From positions 24,697,322 through 24,761,321 of the forward strand of contig NC_134516.1 in the NCBI RefSeq assembly GCF_027942865.1: DNA of 64,000 nucleotides. Direction: 5' to 3'. Source of the stretch: Odontesthes bonariensis (lineage: Eukaryota > Chordata > Actinopteri > Atheriniformes > Atherinopsidae). The position numbers and the translations under genes were made by a program. Within the stretch, counting starts at the first letter, position 1, and the number at the start of each line of letters is the position of its first letter. Shown here piece by piece: positions 21,850-34,267 of this stretch. The notes under the pieces are model-generated. The model ran no database searches, was not told the origin of the DNA, and saw nothing but the letters and a program-made list of their open reading frames with translations.

Positions 21850-22108
21850 GCTATGCATGTCAAGTTCTGTTCTGGTTTGTTAAAATTTCTCATTCAACTA
21901 CTTACAAGCAGGCTTTTCAAACAATGCTTCTGTCGCACAGTTTTTATTTGCCTACACCAAGTACATTTGGGCGATTGAATCTATCATGAAGAATTTTGAG
22001 TGTGACTTCAGGCTAATGTGAAAGAGCTGTCTTTCTTTCAATTTGCATCCACCTTTGCCACATCCAGCTGTTAATCATTTCCTCGAAATAGGACAAATTT
22101 AAGACAAC

Positions 22109-22181
22109 TGGAGAATGCGGGCGTCGATCCCGCTACCTCTCACATGCAAAGCGAGCGCTCTACCATTTGAGCTAATTCCCC
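22109..22181 (-). tRNA. tRNA-Ala (TGC)
   Basis: Complete 73-nt cloverleaf identical in type to the copy at 21017. Confidence 0.92.
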
Positions 22182-22859
22182 TTCAATTGATGTATTATTA
22201 GCGCTTCCAAATTAACGAACCATTTCTGAGCAAACGATCCATTCCTTGATACATAAAAAGGAATAGATCTCACAACTGAAGCTTGTTGGTTTTTATCAGT
22301 GTTTTTCAGAGTGGTTGAATGTATCAAGTAGAGTCTTGCGTTCGATCAGTGAGACATGGAAAATCCGTAGTGTTTCATGGTTTGGCAGATTCTTTTTTCT
22401 TTCCGATTTTAAACAAATTTGAATTTGCACATTAGTTGGTTTGTCTTTATAAGATGATCATTAAAGCCTCTCACCAGAAGAGCACCTGAAAGATTTCTGA
22501 GGAGTGCGGACATCAATCCCGCCACATTTTGCCTGGCAAGGAAGCCCTTTATAATTTGACATAGTTTTTCTTCCATATTTGGGTATATTCTGAAGAGATT
22601 GTAAGAACCCCAACCTTAAATTTGACTTGTCCTAAGTGCAATTGCTTTTGTTTCGCCCAATTTTAAATCAAACAACCTCAAACATCCCTACATGGTACCA
22701 CATTTAGATAATAATGATTCTATTTTTGTGAAAGGAGGATAAATTCATTTCCTCTGCACGCGAGGCCATTGTATCTAATGAGGCTCCAATTTTGAGATCA
22801 AAATTATACCAGCTGTAGTTTAAGACGGAATTTTTTATGGTCAAACTTGAAACAGAGAG

Positions 22860-22941
22860 GACGAGGTGGCCGAGCGGTTAAGGCGATGGACTGCTAATCC
22901 ATTGTGCTTTGCAGGCATGGGTTCGATTCCCATTCTCGTCG
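22860..22941 (+). tRNA. tRNA-Ser (GCT)
   Basis: 82 nt, the same variant as the copy at 10027 (variable arm GCAGGCA, T loop TTCGATT). All stems are intact. Confidence 0.92.
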
Positions 22942-23200
22942 GCTTTGCATGTCAAGTTCTGTTCTGGGTTGTTAAAATTTCTCATTCCACTTCTTACAAG
23001 CAGGCTTTTCAAACAATGCTTTTCACGCAAAATTTCTATTTCCCTACACCAAGTTCATTTGGGCGATTGAATCTATCATGAAGAATTTTGAGTTTAACTT
23101 CAGGCTAATGTGAAAGAGCTGTCTTTCTTTCAATTTGCATCCACCTTTGCCACATCCAGCTGTTAATCATTTCCTCAAAATAGGACAAATTTAAGACAAC

Positions 23201-23273
23201 TGGAGAATGCGGGCGTCGATCCCGCTACCTCTCACATGCTAAGCGAGCGCTCTACCATTTGAGCTAATTCCCC
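23201..23273 (-). tRNA. tRNA-Ala (AGC)
   Basis: Complete 73-nt cloverleaf with anticodon loop TTAGCAT and intact D and T arms. The last tRNA before the retroviral LTR. Confidence 0.93.
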
Positions 23274-23584
23274 TTCGGTTGATGTATTCTTAGAGCTTCC
23301 AAATTAACGAACCATTTCTGAGCAAACGATCCATTCCTTGATACATAAAAAGGAATAGATCTCACAACTGAAGCTTGTTGGTTTTTATCAGTGTTTTTCA
23401 GAGTGGTTGAATGTATCAAGTAGAGTCTTGCGTTCGATCAGTGAGACATGGAAAATCCGTAGTGTTTCATGGTTTGGCAGATTCTTTTTTCTTTCCGATT
23501 TTAAACAAATTTGAATTTGCACATTAGTTGGTTTGTCTTTATAAGATGATCATTAAAGCCTCTCACCAGAAGAGCACCTGAAAG

Positions 23585-23879
23585 TGTGGGAGAAGGATGT
23601 CATGACATGTTCATGACTTCTGGCCTAGTTACATCCTGGGCCTTGTTGACTGGTTCAGAATATTGTTGATAGTTAGAATGAGTTGTTTAACATTAGGCAC
23701 CTCCAGAGAGTGCCACGTACGCTTGTTTTGATAAGGACCAGCATAAAGATAGATCACAGAAGGAAGACGGTGGACATTTTGTACATTCCGAATGCACGTT
23801 TTGCTGTTACGGTTTGTTCAATAAACTCCCCAATGGACGGCTGACCAACGCGGGATTCGACTCTAATTTCTCCACAACA
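23585..23879 (+). repeat. Left LTR of the endogenous retrovirus
   Basis: Starts TGTGGGAGAAGG and ends TTCTCCACAACA (TG...CA). AATAAA near the end marks R. A tRNA-primer-type sequence (TGGTGACCCCGA) follows two bases later. Confidence 0.9.
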
Positions 23880-26119
23880 TAATGGTGACCCCGAATTCGT
23901 GAGAGTTTGCATCTGGATCCCGGCGGAGCGTGTCCTCTGTGCCCCGACAACCGACATCAGCTGTAACAAGCCGGCAGGTGGGATTTTGTTCCTACCATTA
24001 CGCAGTTGATCTCGGTTAGTGGAGCACAGCTGACGGCTTCTTCCGGCTTCCCCAAATTTAAAAGAACACAGGAGAGAGACGGATCCTGCACACGGTAAGC
24101 TCTTCCATTGTTACCTCTGCGCAGGGGGGCTGTTGAAATTGTTGAAATTGTGGGCCAAGGGGAGCCAAGTGTTTTAATTGAGATAAAAATTGGGTAAACA
24201 GCAGCTTATGTGAGACGTGTTTTGTGAAGCAGACAGCTGTGAGCAGCTGGTCGGGCTATTGTGTTGTTGTATTTTTTTGTTGGTAATTAAGAAGGACTAT
24301 AGTCGCTGCGCTCCGGCCAATTGTGAATCGGATGAATTCAAACTGGATTAATTAATAGCTGTAGAGAAGCGGGTAGGCCGTTGAGCGACCACCAATAGTA
24401 CCTCTTGCGTTCTATCAGCCATCCTTCAATGCATGGGGGGGGGGAACACTGACGGGAGTACGGGGTACACTAGACGCATTAAACATACGTGAAAATTATT
24501 TTCACTAGTCAAGGAGTAAAACGAATACTGATAATTGATTGACTGGCGAACATTAAAGTTCAACGATTGAATCAATCAGGCTTTCAAAAAAAAACTCTGA
24601 AATGAAAAAATCCAGTTCTATGAGGAGCACATTTTAAGTATATATGTTTATATCATTTTATATATCTGCCTAGAACTCTTTGGAGTTATCCGAGACCTCA
24701 GTATAAAGACATTTTGAGAAGAAAATTCAAATTCATTTATGAAATTGGCCACAGGAGATTATTATTGAGAGGTCACAGCGAAGCTGGTAAAGTACACGTC
24801 AGCATCTGTTGCTTTGGTCAGAGACCATATCACAAGGCTTGTAGGGAAAACACATTTTGTATTCCATATATTGCCGACACCAACATCTCCTGAAAAATTA
24901 AAAGTCTAAATGAAAGAAATTGATAATTTAAAAATGTGAAGATTTGAACGGTGACTGACACAAAACTTTTGACCGACTGACTTGAGTGTGTGGGACCGGT
25001 CTCTGTTGTCTGTCAATGTGTGCGTGAAATCTGATGTTTGTGTGAATCAAGAAAGAGAAGAAAAGAAAAAAGGTTCTGACTCATATCATCCCTTGACTTT
25101 TGAGTATTCGTAGTATTTTAAGTTAAACTCAGATTTGCTTCATTTCGTTGAGTGCATCTTGTTATTATTGAATTATTGAGTACTGCTGTGATTGGTGTTA
25201 AGTTTCTAAAGTTCTATTCTCAACAGGCGAGTGAAGGTGTTTTGGCGTTCAGGGGGACAGAGGGTGCTGCGCGTTCACGCGGCTGGTGCTCTGTCCTTGA
25301 CAGTTCTCTGCTGCTGCAAATGTTCGTGTGTGATCACATTTTCTTTCCTTGTGTCTTCCAGGGGCACTTTATGGCTGAACTGTAATAATTATTAGTTTTC
25401 TTTAGGTAATGTGCTAATTGCGGAGTTGTTATCAGTCGAGTAATGAGGGTTTCGCAATTCTAGAGGAGAGGTTCTGTCTCTAGTCAGGTTGAATGTGACA
25501 TTCCTGATAAAGAAAGTTTTTCGCTTATGCATTGTTTCTGTATCTTTTGATTTGTAGTTTCCCTGTCCACAGCGTGTTAAGTTGTATTTCTCTGTCTTTC
25601 TTAACAAATGCCATTTCGAGGTGAAGAATAGTGCAACTGTTATTTCTGTGTTAAATTGTATTTCTTCTCTGTCCAGCTGAAAGTTTGTATTTCCTCCTTT
25701 TTCTCAACTTGTAACAAAAAGTGTGACAAACGCCATTTTGAGTTGGGGTGTGGTTCAATTGTTATGTCTGGTTCAATTGTTATGCTTGGGAGGAGCTAAT
25801 AACAGTCTAGGAAGTAGAGGTAATGGTGTGTTCATATTTGATTTGTTAGAAATTCACGTGGTTCATTGGAGGCAGGCTTAGAGGTGTGTTCGTATTTTAT
25901 TGGTTAGAAGTTACGTGTCTCAGACGTGTTTCACTGGAGTTAGATTTAGAGGTGTGTTCAGATTTCATTGGTAAAAAAATATTTTTATTTCATTGGTCAG
26001 AATTGACGTAGCTGTGACGTACATTGGATCATCTGGATTGGTGGAGGACATTGTGTGTGGATTGGATCGGAAGCATCCGGATGTGAGCAAAAGTTGGGGC
26101 AACGCCTTTAGCCTGAGTC

Positions 26120-26540
26120 ACTTCATACAGAGTAAGCATTAACTGAGCTTTCGATTAGCAATAAATTAACATTGGGTAGCATTAGCAATACAGCAAGTAT
26201 TGATTACTAGCATTGTTTAGCATTGATTAGCATTGATTAGCAATCAATAGTATTGATTAGCAATAACTAGCATTGATTAGCAATCACTAGCGTTGAATAG
26301 CATAATTAGCATTCAATTAGCATTGGTCAACAAGGAAGCTAGTATTGATTAGCAATAAGTAGCATTGATTAGCAATAGTTAGCATTGGTTAGCATTAGTA
26401 GCATTTGTTAGCATTTCATTAGCCATAATTAGCATTGATCAGAAAGACAATTAGCATTGATTAGCAATAGCAATAAGGCAAATATTGGTTTAAATCTTAA
26501 TTAGCAATAGGTTAGCATTTATTAGCAACAGCTAGGAAGC
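26120..26540. repeat. TAGCATTGATTAGCAATA-type degenerate tandem repeat
   Basis: A run of ~20-bp degenerate units (TTAGCATTGATTAGCAAT and variants) in the leader of the retrovirus, ahead of gag. It is followed by two A-rich homopolymer runs near 26650 and 26830. Confidence 0.75.
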
Positions 26541-26947
26541 TAACATCAATTGGGTTGGCAAACATTAACATTAGCAATAATAGTAACCGAACTCCAAACC
26601 GGAAGTCAAAAAGCTAAATTAGCCTAACATTGAATTAACATTGGTTTAATTAAAAAAAAAAAAAAAAACAACCTAGAGCATAAGCTTTCAAAGCTAACGT
26701 AGGCTAACCTTAACATTAGCATTGACAACACCCAATCCAATAATTAGCTGCATCTAAGCTAAATTTAGCCGAGCATTAAATTAGCATTGATTAGAGTTAA
26801 ATAATTAGTGCATTTAAATTGACTTTCAAAAAAAAAAAAAAAAAAAAAGGGGAATACGAATAATAAATAAGGAAAATTTAGAAAATAGATAAGTAGATAA
26901 AAAGAAAAAGTCAAAAGACAATAGAAGGGAACTAACTAGGTGAAACA

Positions 26948-28420
26948 ATGGATGTAACACCAACAATAATCATCAGCACCAAACATCCTGAACATTCCAA
27001 AGATATTAAAAAGATATCTCTAAAATGGGAAAAACGAACAAAAATTAACGTCTCACCCTGGCCAAAAGGTGGCACTTTCAATGTAACTACCTGTAAGATT
27101 ATGGAACAAAGGATTAAAGCTTACAAACCAAAGGACAAAAGCAAAAAGAGACAGGAAAAAAGAGAGCTTGAATTAAAAGTTTTACATTTCTTTGAAAATG
27201 CAGAGCTATTTCCAACACTGCCAGGAGCAGCAAACATAAAAGGAGATTCCGAAATAAAAGATCATAAAATATCTCATGAACGTTCAGAATTACAAATAGC
27301 TACATCAAGCAGTCATGGAGCTCCTGAGCCAGACGCCGTCTGTAATTCAGATCAGGCAAGGGGACAGCTCCCACAAGATCAAAAATCACCCGAACTGGCA
27401 CCTCCAGTTCAAAAGGCATCTTCTGAAGAACATAAGAGTCCAACAGCGTCGTCACCGAGTTTTATAGAAATGACGCAGGGACAGTATGTGCCGTGGCAGA
27501 CGCTCGACCTAGGGGGGCTGGTTGCTCGATTGCCGGACATTCACAGAGGTGCAAGTAGATGGATAAGAGCTTTTGAACAAGAGACTGTGCATAAACTGTT
27601 GTCTGTGGGACACATTAAGGCAGTGTGGGCACTGTGTTTTGGAACTTCTACCATGGAGGGCATTTTGAGACACAGTGAGGATGACTGGATGTTAAGCCAC
27701 CGAGCTGATGGAACTGACTTTAATGCATATCGAGCTGCACTCTGGAGAGCGTTACGAGCTGAGTTTTCGGTGGGAGTGGACCTCGAAGCATTAAAGGGGG
27801 AGCCACTGTCAGGAACAGAGAGTCCAGCTGTGTACATTGCACAACAATTGAAGAAATGGAGACAAGAATCTGAGGGAGAAATCGTGAAGAGCCCAGCTTG
27901 GGTGACATTGTTCAGAGTTTCCATCAAAGAGGCTCTGCCTGCCCCAGTTCAGGGGAGGCTGGAGGATGTGGTGGGGCTGAATTCAATGTCACATGGACAA
28001 TTCCGAGACCACGTGGTGCATGCAGTAAACAAATACAGAAAAGAACTGAAACTGAATGAGCAGGAGAAGGATATGCAAAGGGAACTTGCACGGTTGCAGT
28101 TAGAAGAACTGCAAGCGAAGCAAGAGGTACGAAATGAGGCCATGACAGCGGGGGCCGCTGAACTGCCATCACAGGGGCAAGTCCATCGTCGACCCTGTCA
28201 AAGGTCAAGAAGAGGTGCACCTGGAGGACGAAGGTCCTCGGGGGCATGTTGGGCCTGTGGCGAGAGGGGACACTTTGTTTACAGCTGTCCGAGAGCACCG
28301 AGAAACCCGAGTGTTCGGCAGGATCGTGGCCAGTCCCTGGGGGGCGGAGCAAGTGGCCCGGCAGGTCCAAGGCGTTCCTCTGGCAGAGGAATCCCAGTAT
28401 TGGTTTACATTGACATATAG
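26948..28420 (+). other. gag region of the endogenous retrovirus
   Basis: A 490-residue open frame with matrix-like N-terminus, a capsid-like middle and one CCHC zinc knuckle near the C-terminus. Recognised as retroviral Gag from this order of parts. Confidence 0.75.
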
Positions 28421-30590
28421 AGGTAAGAAGTACACTTACACCGGACGTACTCAAAAGGGTTTAAAAACCGCCCTCAGGTGTGTCATTATTACAAAACAAA
28501 ACAAAGTTTTTAAGTTAAATGTATCACGACTACTAAGTTTCTAAAACTTGAATTTAAATAGGTCACTGTTACTAGGACACAACAAAACAAAGTTTCTGAA
28601 TTTAAACTATTACGAAGTTCTAAAATTTGAACGGAACAAAGTTTCTAATTTAAATTTTAGCATTGATAGTCTGAATTAGAGTATCTATTTAGCCCATAGG
28701 GAATTACTGATATCTCTCCATCCCACTTGGAGGGAGTAAGAAAAGCGCCATGTCCAACATAAATGAATAAATATCTAATGAATAAATAAGTAAAATTAAA
28801 ATACAACAAGTATGATCTTCTTTTGGGAGGATGATGCAATAAAATGCGCTTCCTCTGGAAGGAATCATGAAAAATCCAAAGATCAAAGGTTGAAAGCACA
28901 ACTGGAGAGGACAACCGAGGCTAAGTTAGCCTTTGAAAATTTGAAACGAAATTGGCAAAAGTCATCCAAAACAGCCAACACTAGTCTATGAGAAGCCATT
29001 TTTCTTATATGTCTCCAATAAAAACCATAAGATTTCAGAACTAATAAATCAGAGTAGGTATGTTGTGACTCGGACAGAATGTTTGCAGGTTGTGCATCTT
29101 TTGACACGTCCAGATGTGAATACAGAAGTGTACTACATCGGGTCCTGCGGATGTCATTTCACGTGAGTTTGAAGGAGAACCACATGAGCGTGTGTCAGAA
29201 GCTGTGAGATACATTAAACTGAGACCTGACTTAGGAGCAACTCCACTTGTTCAGGCTGATGTCACTTATGTTGTGTATGGATCATGTTGTGAGATCATTT
29301 GGGTGATCATGAGGTTTTGCAGTTGTGAAACAGGAAGGTGGAAACTTTGTGACGGTGAAAGCTGAGAAGTGTGAACGGCCATGTTCGGCACAGTTGGCTG
29401 AACTGAAGGCACTAACGGAAGCATGTTGACTGGTGGAAGGTAAGGTTACGAATGTATACACAGATTCTGCATAGACTCATGATATTTTCTCTTCGTTTGG
29501 AGCAGTGGTGAAGCAGAGAGGGTTCAGGAGGTCAGACGGAAGTCCAGTGCAACATGAGGTCCAAATGAAGGAGCGGATTGCAGTCATGAAAATTGAAAAT
29601 TGGCAGTGATACAGTGTCAAATAATCGTAGAGGTAACAAAATGGTTAGTAAAGGTAATATCGCGGCTGATGAAGCAGCGAAAGTAGCATCAAAGTGCCAG
29701 CTTGCTGTTTTGGCACCAATGGTGTTACTGGAGCCAGAGGTCGCGCCATCACAAGGATATTGGTCATACATATTGGATAAATAGTCGTAAAATTTTTTTG
29801 GTAAGAGAATTGATTCATCTGTTTGTCATTCCATCAGAGATTAGCTCAAATAATGGTTAAGTGTTTGTTTATAAAAGTGCAAGAGGCATTCTGCAGCAGC
29901 TGCGAATCAAGCAGCGCTGTGGGGCCGTTTATCATCCACAGAGTCAAGGGATGGTTGAGAGAATCAATGGAACCTGGAAAGTGAAATTGAATTGAATCTG
30001 TGCTTCAACTAAACTAACTAGATGCTTTGCCGCTTGCACTAATGAGCTTTCGTATGCAGACTCATAGAGTCATGCACTAACACCGCATAAAATGCTAACG
30101 GGTCGACCCATGCCGGCACCTCAGTTCCCACTTGAGCAGGTGCGAACAGAGTGGACAGCTTACATGAGGCAACTAACTGCAGTCCACAGAACAATCTATC
30201 TACAGGAGGAGTTCAGATACTTGAGTCTCAAACAGCTGGTTGAGAGGCCAGTGGTGCCGGGCGACCAGGTGCACATCAAAGTGTTCCGGAGGAAGAGGCA
30301 CGAGCCAAGACGGAAAGGACCGTACACAATGGTGCGAGCAACGTCGACAGCAGTTCAAATGGAAGGTAGCAACACATGGTACCATTTGAATCACTGCACT
30401 AAGGTTCGGACTAAAGACACAGACGGAGTTGAGTCCGAGGGAAAGGATGAACAAAAGGAAGAGGTTAAGATTTCTGACACTGTGAGCATCCAGGTGTGGG
30501 TGTTGGCCGACAGCATGGGCTCAGGAGAACGAAGCCTGGAGATGTTGGACGGGATCCCGCAGACAGGAGAGGCTGGAAGGGTCCCGTGAT
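28421..30590 (+). other. pol remnants of the endogenous retrovirus
   Basis: Scattered fragments recalling RNase H (near 29.45 kb) and integrase (about 29.8-30.45 kb, with a C-terminal domain). The reverse transcriptase is essentially absent. Broken. Confidence 0.6.
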
Positions 30591-30599
30591 GAAGCCACC

Positions 30600-32350
30600 C
30601 CGCAGGGAAGTAGCCAGCCTGGGTCAGATGAGTATGATGCAACAATACACACCCACTCAGACCATGCCACGCCACAAACTTTGCCAGCAATACACACGAG
30701 AGCTAGTCGTGAAGAGGTATCTGCTAAGCTTGAATTTAAGGTCATGGAATAAACGATTTGAGGAGGGGTGGATCATGGGTCCGGTGGAGGAGACGACCAA
30801 AGCACCGCCTCTGGACGCCACGAAAAAGGGGCAATCTGGTAAGATCATGTCAGATCGGGTCAGAAGGAGTTGTTCACAATGGTTGTAAGAATAGAAAGAT
30901 TTTTCGGGAAAGACTAGGGGGACTTGATACCATTAGCACTACAGGACAGAATAATCATGTTAATCCAAGAACAGATGGAGTGTACATGCACAGGTGGAGT
31001 CGGGAAAACAGTGTAACTGTGGAAGAGGGGTTAAGGCAGCACATGATATGTGGTATAGATGGGCATGGTACACTACGAGGGAACTGACAGCGACGGAGGG
31101 TCTCATATGCGCAGACGCTCCAGGAGCATTGCCTGTTGTTGTTCCAGAGCCACTTACCTTCAGGGACTGTGCAGTGGTCCAGCAACAGGAATGCAGGAAA
31201 GGTAGGTTCACATCGGAAGAGGATAAACGGTTATTGTTTCCTATGTGTGGTATTAAGTGCAGATTGATGTTTGGGCCAAATAAATTACATAGTTATTTTC
31301 AAAATAAGGGAGGGCCACAAATTGGAGTCTTCTTGTGCGGAATTTAATCTGAGAACATCACAGGATGGGCCTCCCACGGATTATAGAGTAGATTACGATG
31401 GTGAGTTTGGATGCTTTTGGAACTCGCGTAGGTAGTACTAATGTTAAATGAAAACAAGATTTATTGGGATTTATTTATTTGGATCAAAATGTGGAAATAT
31501 AGAAATGATCATTTTAACTCTATATCTTTTTGGGGATCAGACACACCCAGTAGCTGAGAGTTACTGGATGTGTGGAGATCATGTTTTGTTAAATGTGCTA
31601 CCCAACAGGTGGATAGGTCTTTGGGCACTGGTGAGGAGGAACACATCAGTTGTGGTAGTGTATGACAAGGTAAACGAGATGCGAGGTTTGGTTGTGGAAA
31701 AAGGGAGAGTTAAAAGATCTAGTGATGGCTACATCAGGGATAAGCACGTTTACTTGGATGCTATATTACAGCCGAGAGGGATTCCTATGAGCTCAAAGCA
31801 CGCAGGGAGATTGCGGCTGGATTTGAGGCTGGTTTGCAGGGAATCAGATTTAACAAAATGGGGAATGGACTAATTACATATAATACAACCAACAGGGAAT
31901 TCTTAGCTACACGAGTGAAGGGATTGCAGGCTTTGGAGAACAACTACATGAGACGAGTATGATGGCTTGGTAGAACAGACAAGTTTTAGAATGTATATTT
32001 GAAGGGAAAATGGTGTGTGCCAGATGGTTGGGGAAAATGTTGTACATTTATACCCGGGAACACTGCAGCTGATAGAACGTTTACAACGGCCGTGAAGGAG
32101 TTCAGAGAACGGAGAGAGGAGCTGGCGTGTGATGCTGGTGGAGGTGAACGGTGGTGGACTGGTCTGTTTGGGATTTTGGGAGAAGGGGGAGCGATGACAG
32201 TTAAGGCGGGAATAGCAATATTGTTGATAGTGAGAATGGTTTCCCTATTGGTGTGTTGCATTATACCCATTCTGAGAAGGTGTTTGCTGCAAGTGATGTT
32301 CAAACAAACAGGGGAAGGAATCAGGAGGCAGATGACCATGCGAGACCAGG
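30600..32350 (+). other. env region of the endogenous retrovirus
   Basis: Fragments of an envelope gene: a surface part and, near 32.0-32.3 kb, a transmembrane-subunit part with the CX6CC-type arrangement and a membrane anchor. Broken in several places. Confidence 0.6.
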
Positions 32351-33183
32351 TCTGAGAACCAATGCATGGGAAGAGCGGGTCAACGAATGAAGGTTATCAA
32401 CGGACGGTTCACAAGTTTCTTTCTTCGAGGGTGGAACCAAGTTTAGTCTGACAGGGAGAAGAGATGCTGAAGATCTCTTTGATTGGGAGTGACGTACTGG
32501 CGACCTCTCCTCCCAGAGTTAGCTTAGCAGTTCCAGACCCAGCCGGACGGATGTTCGGCCAGAAGCAGATGACACCAGAGCACAGGAGATGGGACGGGAC
32601 TGGAGGAGCTGCATTACATTGCATTTTATTACTATTGTTGTGTGATAATCCATAATTTTATGTATTGTACTTGATACAAAACGGTGATTAACTGATTTGA
32701 AGGTGGTGTATTCAGTCTATGTGTATTATCAATCAAAACTGATCACTGATATGTCCATTGCCAATTGTGTCAGTCAACTGTTCGGAGTGCGACCTTGGTA
32801 AAGTGGTCGGTCGCCAGTGGGGGGGGCCGTAGGTGAATTTTCCCAAGATAAGAACATGAGTTACGAAAGTAGCAGCCGGTGGGTTTTTCGCTCCTATGCA
32901 CTAAGAAGAGTGGACAAGTGTGATGGCAATGTTAAAACTTGTAGTGTTGTTGAAATCAATATCGTGTAATTTAAGTTAATCATTTAATATGATTCGAGTA
33001 GACACATATATATATTCCTTTTCATGTATTCAAAATGGTCCCGTTGATTGATATTGTAGAATTATTAGAATAATTTAGTGTTGATTATGTTAATTAATTC
33101 TTAATTAACTATGTGGGATGATTTTCTTTCATTTTAGATTATTTCTTTATTAAATCACTGATAAGTGATTTCAGGGGGGACTA

Positions 33184-33490
33184 TGTGGGAGAAGGATGTC
33201 ATGACATGTTCATGACTTCTGGCCTAGTTACATCCTGTGCCTTGCGGACTGGTTCAGAATATTGTTGATAGTTAGAATGAGCGTGTTTATGATAAACTGC
33301 GAAAGCTAGGCGCCTCCAGAGAGGGCCACGTACACTTGTTATGATAAAACGGTATAAAAGGGGTGTCACAAGATGAAGACGGTGGACATTTTGTACACTC
33401 TGTACGCACATTTGCTGTGACGGTTTGTTCAATAAACTCCCCAATGGACGGCTGACCAACGCGGGATTCGACTCTAATTTCTCCACAACA
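33184..33490 (+). repeat. Right LTR of the endogenous retrovirus
   Basis: Preceded by a purine tract. Starts TGTGGGAGAAGG, has a TATAAAA box and ends TTCTCCACAACA. Same family as the left LTR but slightly longer. Confidence 0.9.
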
Positions 33491-33548
33491 GTACTTACAA
33501 ACAACAAGCAAAATGTTTGCTTTATTCCTTCATCAGTTTTTTTAACCA

Positions 33549-33617
33549 TGTGGCTTAGTTGGTCAAAGTGCCTGTCTTGTAAACAGGAGATCCTGGGTTC
33601 AAATCCCAGCAGTGCCT
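33549..33617 (+). tRNA. tRNA-Thr (TGT), 5' acceptor strand lost
   Basis: D arm, anticodon loop CTTGTAA (anticodon TGT) and T arm (GGTTCAAATCC) are intact. Against the copies at 56501 and 57950, about 8 bp (GCGCTGTG) are missing at the 5' end, so the acceptor stem cannot form. A deletion between the GTGG repeats explains it. Pseudogene. Confidence 0.85.
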
Positions 33618-33654
33618 GTGGGCTTTCAGAGCTAGCTAAACATCAAAATTAACG

Positions 33655-33925
33655 TACAAACCATGAAATAGTCAGAGTTAGAGTAAAAGCTGAGGGCACG
33701 ACGTCATTTCCTTGAAATATGTAGCAGAAAATAATACGCAAAAGCATAAAAAAGCCTTGTAAAAACACAGTGAATGACTTGGCGTGTAATAAGTACACTG
33801 CTTCATGAGATCTGGCTGTAACTGGTGAAAGTGACTTCCTCATGAACACCAGGGTCTGAGTTGAAAACCCAACAATATCTGCAAGATATGATGAAGTTTT
33901 GAACCAATTGGAGGCACTTCTACTC
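33655..33925. repeat. Diverged direct duplicate of 57565-57845
   Basis: About 270 bp (CGTACAAACC(A/G)TGAAATAG through GGAGGCACTTCTACTC) repeated at 57565-57845 with few differences. In both places it is associated with tRNA-Thr. It marks a second, tRNA-Thr-bearing repeat block. Confidence 0.85.
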
Positions 33926-34106
33926 ATGGCTTTAACTATCCTGCTTCCCTCTTCTGAAGAGTGCAGACGTGTCTCTGCTTCCTCCTGCTGCTTATCGCTT
34001 TGTTTGCTTTTAAATCATTTTACTTCTTTCCACAAGTCTGGGATATAATTTTATTGTTTTCTTTTAAGTGAACCCAGACTTTTTTAATCAATTTTATTCT
34101 TTTTAG

Positions 34107-34259
34107 AATTTATCTGATGATTCAGAGACTACAGTCCTTTCAACATGCCCTCTGAAAGCTGTCGGATATATCAACAAGAAATTTGTGCGCTACAAGAAAG
34201 GATTTTTGCCTTAGAAACTGAAATTGGACTTCATGAAACACTCCCAATGGAATCCAGTG
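34107..34259 (+). CDS. Candidate isolated 5' coding exon, unrecognised
   Basis: A TTTTTAG acceptor, an ATG at 34145 and 38 codons (MPSESCRIYQQEICALQERI...LHETLPMESS) end at a GTAAGA donor (34260). The peptide is coiled-coil-like. No following exon was found before the repeat debris that starts at 34268. It may be a fragment of a host gene or of a transposon gene. Confidence 0.28.
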
Positions 34260-34267
34260 GTAAGAAG

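Larger units (their letters stand above)
7942..23584. repeat. Tandem tRNA-Ser/tRNA-Ala array, 1,092-bp units
   Basis: The tRNA-Ser starts at 8935, 10027, 20676, 21768 and 22860 are spaced by exactly 1,092 bp, or 1,092 plus 9,557 where a transposon interrupts. Each unit has a tRNA-Ser on the plus strand, ~250 bp of spacer, a tRNA-Ala on the minus strand, and ~680 bp of shared non-coding sequence. The array begins with a partial unit (7942) and is cut at the right by a retroviral LTR (23585). Two units (tRNA-Ser at 10027 and at 22860) share private variants, such as GGCAAGGAAGCC, CTTGTCC and the CAGGCATGGGTTCGATT tRNA variant. This shows higher-order duplication or gene conversion. Confidence 0.95.
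23585..33490 (+). mobile_element. Endogenous retrovirus, broken
   Basis: A ~9.9-kb plus-strand retrovirus with LTRs at 23585-23879 and 33184-33490, a long leader, a gag region, pol remnants and an env region with a class-I-type transmembrane part. Much of pol is missing and the rest is broken by many changes (more than ten by eye). The LTRs are roughly nine-tenths identical, so the copy is old relative to the other LTR element here. The flanks do not share a target duplication. Confidence 0.85.

Noticed and set aside
8941-23081. Five 71-residue open frames beginning MAERLRRW
   Set aside because: They are translations of the tRNA-Ser genes and their 3' flanks; the apparent conservation is that of the tRNA and the repeat unit.
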